Shown in pieces: positions 37,995-46,591 of a stretch of 64,000 nt of DNA. Each line of letters starts with the position of its first letter. Within the stretch, counting starts at the first letter, position 1. The notes under the pieces are model-generated. The model was not told the DNA's origin. It ran no database searches and saw only the letters and a list, made by a program, of their open reading frames with translations. Source of the stretch: Actinomycetospora callitridis (GTDB lineage: Bacteria; Actinomycetota; Actinomycetes; Mycobacteriales; Pseudonocardiaceae); assembly GCF_028737265.1 (NCBI RefSeq), contig NZ_JAQZAK010000002.1, forward strand, positions 868,001 to 932,000, in the 5' to 3' direction. Position numbers and translations under genes: made by a program.

Positions 37995-39362
37995 CTATCG
38001 GGGGATCATCGGGCGCCGCACCCGTGACCCGGCCCGGCCGAAGTCGTCGGCGACGGTCGCCGCGAGCTCGAGCAGCGCCGCCCGGGTGCGCGAGGAGAGC
38101 TTGTCCAGCTCGATCTCCGCGCCCTCCTCGAGGTGCGGGTCGAACGGCAGCCGCACGACGGCCCGGCAGCGCGCCGCGAAGTGGTCGGAGACGCGGTCGA
38201 GGTCGACGTTGCCCGACGACCGCCGCACGTAGTTGATGACGGCGACCGAGCGGGACACCAGGTCGCGGTAGCCGTGCGCGTCGAGCCAGTCGAGGGTGGC
38301 CGACGCGCTGCGCGCCCCGTCGATCGACGCCGACGAGACGATCAGCAGCGAGTCCGCGACGTCGAGGACGCCCTTCATCGCGGAGTGCATGAGTCCGGTG
38401 CCGCAGTCGGTGAGCACCACGTTGTAGAAGTGCTCGAGCAGCGTCACCGTGCGCCGGTAGTCGACCTCGCTGAACGCCTCGGACACCGCCGGATCCTGCT
38501 CGCTGGCGAGGACCTCCAGGCGGGACGGACCTTGCGAGGTGTAGGCACGGACATCGGAGTAGCGCCGCACGCGGTCGGCGTCGCGCAGCAGGTGGCGCAC
38601 GGTCGCCGTGGTCTCGAGCGGGATCTTCTGGCTCAGCGTGCCGCGGTCCGGGTTCGCGTCCACGGCGATCACGCGGTCGCCGCGCAGGGACGCGAACGTC
38701 GACCCGAGCGTCGTCGTCATGGTGGTCTTGCCGACGCCGCCCTTGAGGCTCAGCATCGCGATCTTGTAGCAGCCGTGCAGCGGCTGGTTGACGCGCGCGA
38801 TCAGCTCGCGGCGCGCGGCGTCCCCGGCGCTCTCCCCCGGGTTGACCAGGCCGCCGCTGCCGACGAACAGCGCGCGCCGCCAGCCCGTCTGCGGCGGGCG
38901 CTTGCTGGGCCGCAGGAGCTGCGCCGACGAGAGGTCGTAGCTCGCGGGACCGTTCGGGCCCTGGGGGGCGTGGGCGCCGCGGCCCGGCGTCGTGAAGCGG
39001 CCGGAGAGCGGTGTGCGCTCACCCGGCACGGGGCCGGCGGGCGGGAGGGCGGCGCTGCCGGGTGGCGCGGCGGCACCACCGCGCGGGTCGAACCCCGCGT
39101 GGCGGGGCTGGGGGGCGTCACCGCGGGCTGCCTCGGCCGTGTCGACCCGCCGCGTGGTCTCCGGGGAGTCCGCCGGGGCGGCCACGGCCGGCGGCTCGGC
39201 CGGGGTGCCGTTCGTCGCCGCGGTGTCCGACGACCCGCTCGGCGTCTCTCCCGAGGAGGTCGACGCCGGGGTCGTGGCCGAGGTCGACGTGGCGGACGAC
39301 GCCGGCGGCGGCGGGGACGACGGGGGCGTCGCGGGCGACTCGTCGTCGTCCGTGGGTTCCAT
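37995..39362 (-). CDS. ParA/MinD-like ATPase with long disordered N-terminus
   Basis: 455 residues. The first 155 or so are Ser/Thr/Pro/Gly-rich and disordered. The ATPase fold starts near residue 185 with a deviant Walker A LKGGVGKTT (207-214), followed by VIAVDANPDRGTLSQK and the second conserved Asp in VVLTDCGTGLMHSAM. Resembles MinD/EspI-type ATPases seen near ccs genes in mycobacteria. Substrate and partner unknown; a role in positioning or secretion is possible. It is transcribed apart from ccsB (73-nt gap). Confidence 0.85.
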   Translation of the reverse strand: MEPTDDDESPATPPSSPPPPASSATSTSATTPASTSSGETPSGSSDTAATNGTPAEPPAVAAPADSPETTRRVDTAEAARGDAPQPRHAGFDPRGGAAAPPGSAALPPAGPVPGERTPLSGRFTTPGRGAHAPQGPNGPASYDLSSAQLLRPSKRPPQTGWRRALFVGSGGLVNPGESAGDAARRELIARVNQPLHGCYKIAMLSLKGGVGKTTMTTTLGSTFASLRGDRVIAVDANPDRGTLSQKIPLETTATVRHLLRDADRVRRYSDVRAYTSQGPSRLEVLASEQDPAVSEAFSEVDYRRTVTLLEHFYNVVLTDCGTGLMHSAMKGVLDVADSLLIVSSASIDGARSASATLDWLDAHGYRDLVSRSVAVINYVRRSSGNVDLDRVSDHFAARCRAVVRLPFDPHLEEGAEIELDKLSSRTRAALLELAATVADDFGRAGSRVRRPMIPR

Positions 39363-39435
39363 CTGGCGGCCCCTCCCTCGTCGCGTGGCGCGCCAGACCG
39401 TATCCCGTCGTGGAGATCCGAACGACCGGAACCGG

Positions 39436-40428
39436 TCAGCCGACCCCGGCGTACGAGTGCAGGCCCGTGACCACGAGGTTGACGAAGAACAGGTTGAACA
39501 CCATCACCGCGAAGCCGACCACGTTGATCACCGCGGCGCGGCGGCCGCGCCAGCCTGCGGTGGACCGCGCGTGCAGGTAGCAGGCGTAGACGACCCAGGC
39601 GACGAGCGCGGTGGTCTCCTTGGGGTCCCAGCCCCAGTAGCGGCCCCAGGCGGCCTCGGCCCAGATCGCCCCGGTGATCACCGCGAACGTCCAGATCGGG
39701 AAGGCCAGCGCCGTGGCGCGGTAGGCGACGCGGTCGAGCACGTCGGCGCCCGGCAGCCGCGCGGCCCACGCCAGGCGGGTCGGGGTGTTCTCGTGCGCGG
39801 CCCGCAGGAGGTACAGGACGCTGCTGACACCGGCGAGCAGCAGGATGCCCGAGGCGATGACGGCGGCGGAGACGTGGATCGCGAGCCAGTACGAGCGCAG
39901 CGCGGGCACCACGGGCGCGGTCTGCGTGTAGAGCACCGTGCCGGCCAGGAACATCAGGATGATCACGGGCAGCAGCACGAAGACGCCGAGGCGGCGCAGC
40001 TCGGGGCGGCGGTAGAGCACGACCAGCCAGGCGCCCACCGCGACCAGGCAGATCGCGGCGGTGAACTCGTACATGTTGCCCCAGGGCACGCGCTGCGCGG
40101 CGAACCCGCGGACCACGAGCATCGCCAGGTGCAGCGCGAACCCGAGGACGGTGAGCGAGACGCCCATCCGCCCGAACCGTTCGGCGCGGGACCGGGGCGG
40201 CGCGGTGCCGGCCGGGGTGCCGCCCGGGGCGTCGGTCACGTCGGCGGTCCCCGTCGAGCCACCGCCCACGCCCACGCCGACGGGCTCCCGCGCGGACTCC
40301 TCGGCCCGCGCCGGACGCCGCAGGAGCGCGTGCTCGACGGCGTGCAGGATCATCGCCAGCACGTAGACGCCGAGCGCGGACTCGAAGAGCAGGTCGCCGA
40401 ACTGGCCGAGCTGCGCGTCAACGACCAT
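39436..40428 (-). CDS. ccsB: Cytochrome c biogenesis protein CcsB (ResC)
   Basis: Haem-handling membrane protein of system II cytochrome c maturation, 330 residues, about eight helices. The tryptophan-rich haem motif WGRYWGWDPKETTALVAWVVYA and the preceding WGNMYEFT are intact, with conserved histidines in HARSTAGW and at the C-terminus. A Gly/Pro-rich loop occupies about residues 48-80. It overlaps resB by 11 nt and forms the haem-attachment complex with it. Confidence 0.95.
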   Translation of the reverse strand: MVVDAQLGQFGDLLFESALGVYVLAMILHAVEHALLRRPARAEESAREPVGVGVGGGSTGTADVTDAPGGTPAGTAPPRSRAERFGRMGVSLTVLGFALHLAMLVVRGFAAQRVPWGNMYEFTAAICLVAVGAWLVVLYRRPELRRLGVFVLLPVIILMFLAGTVLYTQTAPVVPALRSYWLAIHVSAAVIASGILLLAGVSSVLYLLRAAHENTPTRLAWAARLPGADVLDRVAYRATALAFPIWTFAVITGAIWAEAAWGRYWGWDPKETTALVAWVVYACYLHARSTAGWRGRRAAVINVVGFAVMVFNLFFVNLVVTGLHSYAGVG

Positions 40429-42157
40429 CGGGGTCCTCCCGGTCCTCCCCGCCGGCGTCCACCGACGGTTCCTGCGTCGCCTCGGGCGGCACGGACTCCT
40501 CGGGGACCGCCGGGTCGGGCATGGCGTGGTCGTCCTCCGCCTCGCCCCGCGCGCCCAGCGCGGCCGCGAGCCGCCCGAACTCCTCGCCGTAGCCCGCGCG
40601 GTCCGTGCGTGCCAGCCCGCCGAGCGTCACCACCGTACGACCACCTGTCGTAGGCGGCAGTGCGGGGGCCGCACGCACCCAGAAGCGGCGGCGGCGCACC
40701 GTCAGCGACAGCGTCAGGCCCCCGAGCAGCGCGATCGCCGTGATCAGCACCGCCGTCTGCCCCGGGTCGTGCGACACCTGCAGCGACACCCAGTTCTCGA
40801 CGCCGTCGAAGCGGATGCGGGTGCCGTCGTCGAGCGTGATCTCGCCGCCGGGCTTGATGTTCTCCCGCGCCACGCGCACCAGCCGGCCCTGGTCGACCAT
40901 GCCCTGGTCCACCGAGAAGATCGACTGCGCGCGGCCGGAGTCGAGCCCCAGGTCGCCGCGCAGCACGTCGACGGCGACCTCGGGGTTGTTCAGCGCCGGG
41001 AACACCGACGTGACGAGCCCGCCGCCGGACGAGGTCGGCGCGAACAGGCCGGTGATCGCGAGCTGCGAGCGACGGCGCTGCGCCTCGTCGGTGATCCCCG
41101 GCGGGTCGATCTTCGTCGCGCCCTCGGAGAGCAGCGTCGCCTGGTCGACGGGACGCCACTGCACGAGGCCGACGCGCTGCTGGCCGTCGGGGAAGGTCAC
41201 CGTGAACCGGGGCGCGTAGCCGTGCCCGAGCAGGTAGACACGCTCGCCGTCGACGCGCAGCGGGTCGTTCACCGCGAGGTCGTGGGGCACCCAGGCGTCG
41301 GCGCCGCTCTGCACGGCCTCGCCGTCCTGGAAGCGGACGGCGGCGTCGAAGGAGTCGGGCTGCCCGTCGGGGCGGAACGTCGCGCGGAAGCCGTCGACGG
41401 TCAGGCAGAACGGGTCCAGCCCGGTGCCGTCGACCTGCAGGCCGGGTCGGAACGAGTCGTAGGCGTAGATCCCGGAGTTGCAGAACTCGCTGCCGTCGGC
41501 CATGACGATGACCTGGCCCTCGTAGCCCAGGATCTTGCCGATCGCGATGCCGCCGAGCAGGGCCACGAGGCTGAGGTGGAACACCAGGTTGCCGACCTCG
41601 CGCAGCGAGCCCTTCTCCGCCGAGATCGTGCGCACCCCGCCCGGCTCGGAGCGCACCACGGTGCGCCAGCCGCGCAGCCGCCGGCGGGCCGCCTCCACGA
41701 CGGCGTCCGGGTCGTCGTCGGAGGTGCTCTCCGCGTGGTGGGGCAGGCGGGCGAGGTTGCGCGGCACGGCGACCGGCTCGACGCGCAGGCTCCGCGCGTG
41801 CTCGATCGACCGCGGGACCAGGCAGCCGATGAGCGAGATGAACAGCAGCAGGTAGACCGCCGAGAACCACGGCGTGGCGAAGACGTCGAAGAACCCGAGG
41901 TCGTCGAGCACCGGGCCGAGCGTCGGGTGCTGGGCGAGGTAGTCCTCGACGGCGTTCGGGCTCGGGGTGCGCTGGGGCAGCACGGCCCCGGGCAGCGCGG
42001 CCACCGCGAGCAGGAACAGCAGGATCAGCGCGGTGCGCATGCTGGTCAGGCCGCGCCAGGTGTTGCGGGCCAGCGCGAGCGCACGCCGGGCGCGGCTCGG
42101 ACCGGACGGCGGCGGGCCGGCGTCCCCGGCGGGTGCCTTCGGCAGCGTGGTGGTCAT
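40418..42157 (-). CDS. resB: Cytochrome c biogenesis protein ResB
   Basis: 579 residues. Membrane helices near the N-terminus (TALILLFLLAVAALPGAVLPQ; FSAVYLLLFISLIGCLVPRS) and LVFHLSLVALLGGIAIGK, then a large extracytoplasmic domain and a last helix (AVLITAIALLGGLTLSLTV). Partner of CcsB in attaching haem to apocytochrome c. ATG 42157 is taken as start; another ATG 14 nt upstream is out of frame. The C-terminus is acidic and Pro-rich. Confidence 0.94.
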   Translation of the reverse strand: MTTTLPKAPAGDAGPPPSGPSRARRALALARNTWRGLTSMRTALILLFLLAVAALPGAVLPQRTPSPNAVEDYLAQHPTLGPVLDDLGFFDVFATPWFSAVYLLLFISLIGCLVPRSIEHARSLRVEPVAVPRNLARLPHHAESTSDDDPDAVVEAARRRLRGWRTVVRSEPGGVRTISAEKGSLREVGNLVFHLSLVALLGGIAIGKILGYEGQVIVMADGSEFCNSGIYAYDSFRPGLQVDGTGLDPFCLTVDGFRATFRPDGQPDSFDAAVRFQDGEAVQSGADAWVPHDLAVNDPLRVDGERVYLLGHGYAPRFTVTFPDGQQRVGLVQWRPVDQATLLSEGATKIDPPGITDEAQRRRSQLAITGLFAPTSSGGGLVTSVFPALNNPEVAVDVLRGDLGLDSGRAQSIFSVDQGMVDQGRLVRVARENIKPGGEITLDDGTRIRFDGVENWVSLQVSHDPGQTAVLITAIALLGGLTLSLTVRRRRFWVRAAPALPPTTGGRTVVTLGGLARTDRAGYGEEFGRLAAALGARGEAEDDHAMPDPAVPEESVPPEATQEPSVDAGGEDREDPDGR

Positions 42158-42180
42158 CGCGTGGTGGTCATCGGGGAGGC

Positions 42181-43020
42181 CTACAGGGGAGTGGAGAAGC
42201 CGGCGATGGGACCGCGCAGCAGGGCGATGATCTCGGCCCAGAGGCCGGTGGCGAGCAGCAGGCCCACGACGATCATGCCGACGCCGCCGACGACCTGGAT
42301 GCGCCGGCTGTGGTTCCGCAGCCACGCCTGCGCCCGCACCGCGCGCCCGGCACCGAGGGCGATGAGCACGAACGGCACGCCGAGCCCGACGCAGTAGGCG
42401 AGCAGCAGCACGACGCCCCGCACGCCGGCGCTGCCCGCGTCGGTGCCGCTGGCCAGGGCGACGACGCCGGCGAGCGTCGGCCCGAGGCACGGCGTCCAGC
42501 CCAGGCCGAACGTCGCGCCGAGCAGCGGTGCGCCGACCAGCCCGAGCTGCGGCACCCGGTGCGGCCGGGTGTCGCGCTGCAGCGCCGGGACCAGGCCGAG
42601 GAAGACCAGGCCCATCGCGACGGTGACGACGCCGCCGATCCGCTGCAGGAGGGCCTCGTTGGCCAGCAGCGCGTCGGCCAGCCAGACGACCGACCCGAGA
42701 CCGACGACGAAGACGACGGTGAAGCCGAGCACGAACAGGCACGCCGCCCCGGCGACCCGCCAGCGGCGCAGCCGGCGCGGGGTCGCGGTGGCCACCGGGA
42801 GCTCGCCGGTGACCGCGGCGCGGCGCTCGGCGTCCTGGGCCTTCACCTCGTCCTCGGTCACCGCGGGCGCGTCGGCACCGACCAGACCGGCGAGGTAGGC
42901 CAGGTAGCCCGGCACCAGCGGCACGACGCACGGGGACGCGAAGCTGACCGCGCCGGCCGCCACGGAGAGCAGCACGGCGAGCAGGACGGGGCCGGACGTG
43001 GCCACCTCGGTCAGGTTCAT
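42181..43020 (-). CDS. ccdA: Thiol-disulfide transporter CcdA
   Basis: DsbD-type membrane protein that passes reducing power from cytoplasmic thioredoxin to keep apocytochrome c cysteines reduced, 279 residues with six helices. Both redox cysteine segments are present: SFASPCVVPLVPGYLAY and LGWTPCLGPTLAGV. ATG 43020 with GGAG 5 nt upstream is preferred over an open extension. Unlike in mycobacteria, the TlpA gene is not adjacent: two small genes lie between. Confidence 0.95.
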   Translation of the reverse strand: MNLTEVATSGPVLLAVLLSVAAGAVSFASPCVVPLVPGYLAYLAGLVGADAPAVTEDEVKAQDAERRAAVTGELPVATATPRRLRRWRVAGAACLFVLGFTVVFVVGLGSVVWLADALLANEALLQRIGGVVTVAMGLVFLGLVPALQRDTRPHRVPQLGLVGAPLLGATFGLGWTPCLGPTLAGVVALASGTDAGSAGVRGVVLLLAYCVGLGVPFVLIALGAGRAVRAQAWLRNHSRRIQVVGGVGMIVVGLLLATGLWAEIIALLRGPIAGFSTPL

Positions 43021-43395
43021 GGCGACTCCAGGGTAGGACGCCCCGGTCAGGCGCGCGTGGGCACGGGGACCCATCTCCGACGATGTGTCGTAGATCGTGC
43101 CGTCGGAGCGGGACGCCGGGGCGCTCGCCCGAGCGGGATGCTTCGGAAACCGAAGCGTCGTAATTCGGTGGCGCCCCCGGCAGGGCCACTCCTACCGTTC
43201 CCGCCGTGGACATCGACTCCTGAGGCGCTCCGCGCCCCTCCCGCTGCCCCTCCCGCCGTCCGGCGCGGTGCGTCTCCGCACCCCGGGCGTGATCAGGCAG
43301 CCCCCACGGTCGATATCGATCTCCGTCGTGACCGTGACGGCCGGCTGATCTCCCGTCGCCGGCGGCGTCCGTCCGCACACTCCAGGAGGTCCCCC
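43021..43395. other. 375-base intergenic region between ccdA and a small divergent gene
   Basis: No gene is supported here. It must hold the divergent promoters. Visible structure: a 7-bp hairpin GCTTCGG-AAA-CCGAAGC at 43140-43156 and a 10-bp palindrome TCGATATCGA at 43310-43319. I cannot assign a regulator to either. Confidence 0.4.
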
Positions 43396-43584
43396 ATGCG
43401 AAGCACCGTCCCGACGTCCCCGGCCGAGACGCCCCCGGCCAACCGCGCCGAACGACGGGCCGCCGCCCGCGGCCGGCAGGCCGGCGGGGGCACCACCCGC
43501 ACGGCACCGCGCGCCACCGGCCCGCGCGAGCACACCAAGCCCGCGCACGCCCGCGCGGACTTCGCCGCCCGACGCAGCGGGTGA
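43396..43584 (+). CDS. Small basic disordered protein, unknown function
   Basis: 62 residues, rich in Ala, Arg, Thr and Pro (PPANRAERRAAARGRQAGGG; REHTKPAHARADFAARRSG), with no hydrophobic segment. The ATG is preceded by a near-perfect ribosome-binding site CAGGAGGT at 5-8 nt, which makes it a credible gene despite its size. The NRAERRA motif recurs in small actinobacterial proteins as I recall, but no function is known. A bidirectional terminator follows 17 nt downstream. Confidence 0.65.
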   Translation: MRSTVPTSPAETPPANRAERRAAARGRQAGGGTTRTAPRATGPREHTKPAHARADFAARRSG

Positions 43585-43601
43585 CACGGCGGCCGACCAG
43601 G

Positions 43602-43639
43602 CGGCTGACGACCGGGCCGGACGGTCCGGTCGTCAGCCG
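43602..43639. terminator. Bidirectional terminator
   Basis: CGGCTGACGACCGG (43602-43615) and its exact complement (43626-43639) with a 10-nt loop, between convergent genes. Its end overlaps the stop region of the minus-strand zinc-ribbon gene. Confidence 0.8.
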
Positions 43640-43977
43640 TGGGCGCCGGGGTACTGCTGCTGGGGGTACTGCTGCTGGGGGTACGGCGGCGGGTACTGCG
43701 GCGGCGGGTACTGCTGCGCCGGGTACTGGGGCGTCACCCCCGCGGGCGGCAGCTGGGCGAGCTGCTCGGCCTGGGCCTTGTCGACGGTCATCGCGAAGCC
43801 GCAGGCGGTGCACTGCGTGCTGTACCGCACGCGGACGGGGAAGAGCGGGATGAAGAAGAGCGTGAACTTCGTGACCAGCTTCAGCACGGCGTTCGCCGCC
43901 GACCGGTGACAGTGGGCGCAGGTCAGCAGCACCATCGCGAGCTGCTGCACCGTGCGGCGCGTTCCAAAGATGATCAC
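43633..43977 (-). CDS. Zinc-ribbon protein with Pro/Gln/Tyr tail
   Basis: 114 residues. Two cysteine pairs, CAHCHRSAAN and CTACGFAMTV, flank a hydrophobic stretch (KFTLFFIPLFPVRVRYSTQ), the pattern of small zinc-ribbon proteins of actinobacteria. The last 35 residues are a low-complexity tail with YPQQQ and QYPPP repeats encoded by short tandem DNA repeats. GTG start 43977. Function unknown. It sits between tlpA and ccdA on the same strand and may be co-transcribed with tlpA. Confidence 0.8.
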   Translation of the reverse strand: MIIFGTRRTVQQLAMVLLTCAHCHRSAANAVLKLVTKFTLFFIPLFPVRVRYSTQCTACGFAMTVDKAQAEQLAQLPPAGVTPQYPAQQYPPPQYPPPYPQQQYPQQQYPGAHG

Positions 43978-44005
43978 GTCGGCTCCTCGGCCTGGGGGTG
44001 CAGCG

Positions 44006-44581
44006 TCAGCTGGCGGGGGCGGGCTCGGCGGCGATGCGGTCGACCACGGGCTGCAGGTCCGAGGCCAGGACGGCGGTGAGGAACACCGCGGCCACACGGT
44101 GGGAGCGGTCGAGCACGATCGTCGACGGCACCGCGTTGCGCGGGTAGCCGCGCAGCACGAGCAGCGAGCGGCCCGGCGGGTCGAAGATCGACGGGTAGAC
44201 GACGCCGCGGTCGCGGACGAAGTCGGCGGCGGCGTCGCGCTGGTCGCGGACGTCGATCCCGAGGAACTGCACCCCGCGGGGCGCGGACGCCTCGGCGACC
44301 TGGTCGAGGGCCGGTGCCTCCGCCCGGCAGGGCCCGCACCACGATCCCCACACGTTGAGCACCACGACCTGGCCGCGGTAGGCCTCGGTGGACAGCTCCC
44401 GCCCGGGCTCGAGCAGGCTCTCGCCGCCAAGGGCGGGCAGGACGCCCCGGGTCTCGGGCGGGTCGTAGGTGACGGTCGTGCGCCCCCCGGTGCCGCCGAA
44501 CACGAACGCCCCGTCCGACGGCGACGACGAGCACCCCGCGAGCACGAGCAGGCCCGCGAGCACGAGCAGCAGGGCGCGCAC
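44006..44581 (-). CDS. TlpA/ResA-like thioredoxin lipoprotein
   Basis: 191 residues. Lipoprotein signal peptide with lipobox LAGC (Cys16), then a thioredoxin fold with catalytic WCGPC and the cis-proline segment NAVPSTIVLD. It probably reduces apocytochrome c cysteines outside the membrane, using electrons from CcdA. GTG start; the stop of this gene and the next start are spaced by 28 nt to the zinc-ribbon gene. It directly abuts the phosphatase gene upstream. Confidence 0.92.
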   Translation of the reverse strand: MRALLLVLAGLLVLAGCSSSPSDGAFVFGGTGGRTTVTYDPPETRGVLPALGGESLLEPGRELSTEAYRGQVVVLNVWGSWCGPCRAEAPALDQVAEASAPRGVQFLGIDVRDQRDAAADFVRDRGVVYPSIFDPPGRSLLVLRGYPRNAVPSTIVLDRSHRVAAVFLTAVLASDLQPVVDRIAAEPAPAS

Positions 44582-45217
44582 TCAGGCGCCCGTCGCCGTC
44601 GGGTCGGAGACGCCGCCGGGCTCGGCGTAGGCGATGTCGACGAGGCTCTCGTCGTCGAAGACGAAGCTGGTCACCGACCCCAGGGAGCACTGCCGGTGCG
44701 ACGGGTTGTGCCACAGGCGCTCGCCGGACAGGAAGCGGCGCAGGGTCCAGATGGGCAGCTGGTGCGACACGCAGACCGCCTCGTGCCCCGCGGCCAGGGC
44801 CCGCGCGCGGTGCGCGGCGCCGAGCATCCGGTGCGCGATCTCGAGGTACGGCTCGCCCCACGACGGCGTGAACGGGTTGCGCAGCAACGGCCAGTACTCC
44901 GGCCTGCGCAGCGCGCCGTCGCCGACCCCGACGTGCAGGCCCTCGAAGGCGTTGCCGGCCTCGATCAGCCGGTCCTCGGTGATCGGCTCCAGGCCCAGCT
45001 TCTCGGCGAGGGGCACCGCCGTCTCCTGCGCCCGCTGCATCGGGGAGACGAGCAGCGCGGTGACGTCGGCGCCGGCCAGGTGCTCGGCGGCCCGGCGCGC
45101 GTGCTCGCGGCCGGTGTCCGAGAGACCGTAGCCGGGCAGGCGGCCGTAGAGGATGCCGTCGGGGTTGTGGACCTCGCCGTGGCGGACCAGGTGGACCGTG
45201 GTGCGCAGGGGGCTCAC
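44582..45217 (-). CDS. Histidine phosphatase family protein
   Basis: 211 residues of the phosphoglycerate-mutase-like superfamily. Catalytic [10 protein letters not shown] (RHG with phospho-accepting His) at the N-terminus, SPMQRAQET and the second His in [11 protein letters not shown]. Substrate unknown. It stands between hemL and tlpA, as in the mycobacterial Rv0524-Rv0526 order. GTG start in GTGA overlap with hemL. Confidence 0.92.
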   Translation of the reverse strand: MSPLRTTVHLVRHGEVHNPDGILYGRLPGYGLSDTGREHARRAAEHLAGADVTALLVSPMQRAQETAVPLAEKLGLEPITEDRLIEAGNAFEGLHVGVGDGALRRPEYWPLLRNPFTPSWGEPYLEIAHRMLGAAHRARALAAGHEAVCVSHQLPIWTLRRFLSGERLWHNPSHRQCSLGSVTSFVFDDESLVDIAYAEPGGVSDPTATGA

Positions 45218-46545
45218 GGTGCCGTCGCCGCGGCCGCCGCCCGCGCCGCGCCGGGCAGCGCGTCGGCGATCACCGAGAACGCGTCGTCGTCGAGCGCGGC
45301 GGAGATGAAGCAGGCCTCGAACACGCTGGGCGGCCAGTACACCCCGGCGTCGAGCAGGGCGTGGAAGAACGGCGGGAAGCGCCAGGTCTCGGCGGCCTTC
45401 ATGTCGTCGAAGTTCCGGCCCGCCTCGTCGGCGAAGCGGACCGACACCAGCGAGCCCGCCCGCTGCATGGTGTGCACGACCCCGGCCGCGGAGAGCGCGT
45501 CGGTGACCAGGCCGTGCAGGCGGTCGGCGTTGGCGTCCAGCGCCGTGTAGACCTCGGGCGTCGCGTGGCGCAGCGTCGTGAGCCCGGCCGCGACCGCGAC
45601 GGGGTTCCCGGCCAGCGTCCCGGCCTGGTAGACGGGGCCGGCGGGCGCGAGGTGGCCCATGACGTCGGCGCGGCCGCCGAACGCGGCGGCGGGCAGGCCG
45701 CCGGACATGACCTTGCCGAAGCAGTAGAGGTCGCCGGCGACGCCCTCGAGGCCGTACCACCCGGACGCCGAGACCCGGAAGCCGGTCATCACCTCGTCGA
45801 TCACCAGCAGCGCGCCGTGGGCCTGGCAGAGCCGCTTGAGCCCGGCGTTGAAGCCGTCGTCGGGGGCGACCGCGCCCATGTTGCCCGCGGCCGCCTCGGT
45901 GATCACGCACGCGATCTCGCGCCCGCGCTCGGCGAAGACGGCGGCGACGGCGTCGAGGTCGTTGTAGGGCAGGACGACGGTGTCGGTCGCCTGGGCGCCG
46001 GTGACGCCCGGCGACGAGGGGAGCCCGAACGTCGCGACACCCGAGCCCGCCTCGGCGAGCAGCGCGTCGACGTGGCCGTGGTAGCAGCCGGCGAACTTGA
46101 CCACCACGCTGCGCCCGGTGAACCCGCGGGCCAGCCGCACCGCGCTCATCGTCGCCTCGGTGCCGGAGTTGACCAGGCGCACCTGCTCGACCGGCTCGAC
46201 GCGCCGCACGAGCTCCTCGGCGAGGTCGACCTCGCCGATCGTCGGCGTCCCGAACGACAGCCCGGCGGACGCGGCCTCGCGCACCGCCTCGACCACGGCG
46301 GGGTGCGCGTGGCCGAGGATCATGGGGCCCCAGGAGCTGACCAGGTCGACGTAGCGGTGGCCGTCGGCGTCGGTGAGCCAGGGTCCGGAGCCGGCCACCA
46401 TGAACCGCGGGGTGCCGCCGACCGACCTGAACGCGCGGACCGGGGAGTTCACCCCGCCCGGCACCACCTGCTCGGCGCGCGCGAAGAGGTCCGCGCTGCG
46501 CCCGACGTCGGACGTCCCGGGGCTCGTCATCGCTGTGCGGGTCAC
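45214..46545 (-). CDS. hemL: Glutamate-1-semialdehyde 2,1-aminomutase
   Basis: PLP enzyme making 5-aminolevulinate from glutamate-1-semialdehyde, 443 residues. Conserved: [57 protein letters not shown] and the PLP-lysine segment [17 protein letters not shown]. It follows HemA in the C5 pathway; hemA, hemC, hemD and hemB lie 4-10 kb away. Start GTG 46545 has GGGAG upstream; ATG 46530 is an alternative. Confidence 0.96.
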   Translation of the reverse strand: MTRTAMTSPGTSDVGRSADLFARAEQVVPGGVNSPVRAFRSVGGTPRFMVAGSGPWLTDADGHRYVDLVSSWGPMILGHAHPAVVEAVREAASAGLSFGTPTIGEVDLAEELVRRVEPVEQVRLVNSGTEATMSAVRLARGFTGRSVVVKFAGCYHGHVDALLAEAGSGVATFGLPSSPGVTGAQATDTVVLPYNDLDAVAAVFAERGREIACVITEAAAGNMGAVAPDDGFNAGLKRLCQAHGALLVIDEVMTGFRVSASGWYGLEGVAGDLYCFGKVMSGGLPAAAFGGRADVMGHLAPAGPVYQAGTLAGNPVAVAAGLTTLRHATPEVYTALDANADRLHGLVTDALSAAGVVHTMQRAGSLVSVRFADEAGRNFDDMKAAETWRFPPFFHALLDAGVYWPPSVFEACFISAALDDDAFSVIADALPGAARAAAAATAP

Positions 46546-46591
46546 GGCGCCCAGTCTCCCAGCCGCCGGGACCTCGGGCCCGTCAGGCCCG

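Noticed and set aside
43140-43156. ECF-type promoter in the ccdA upstream region (GGAAAC followed by CGTC)
   Set aside because: The elements are only a few bases apart, so they cannot form a -35/-10 pair; the hairpin explains the sequence.
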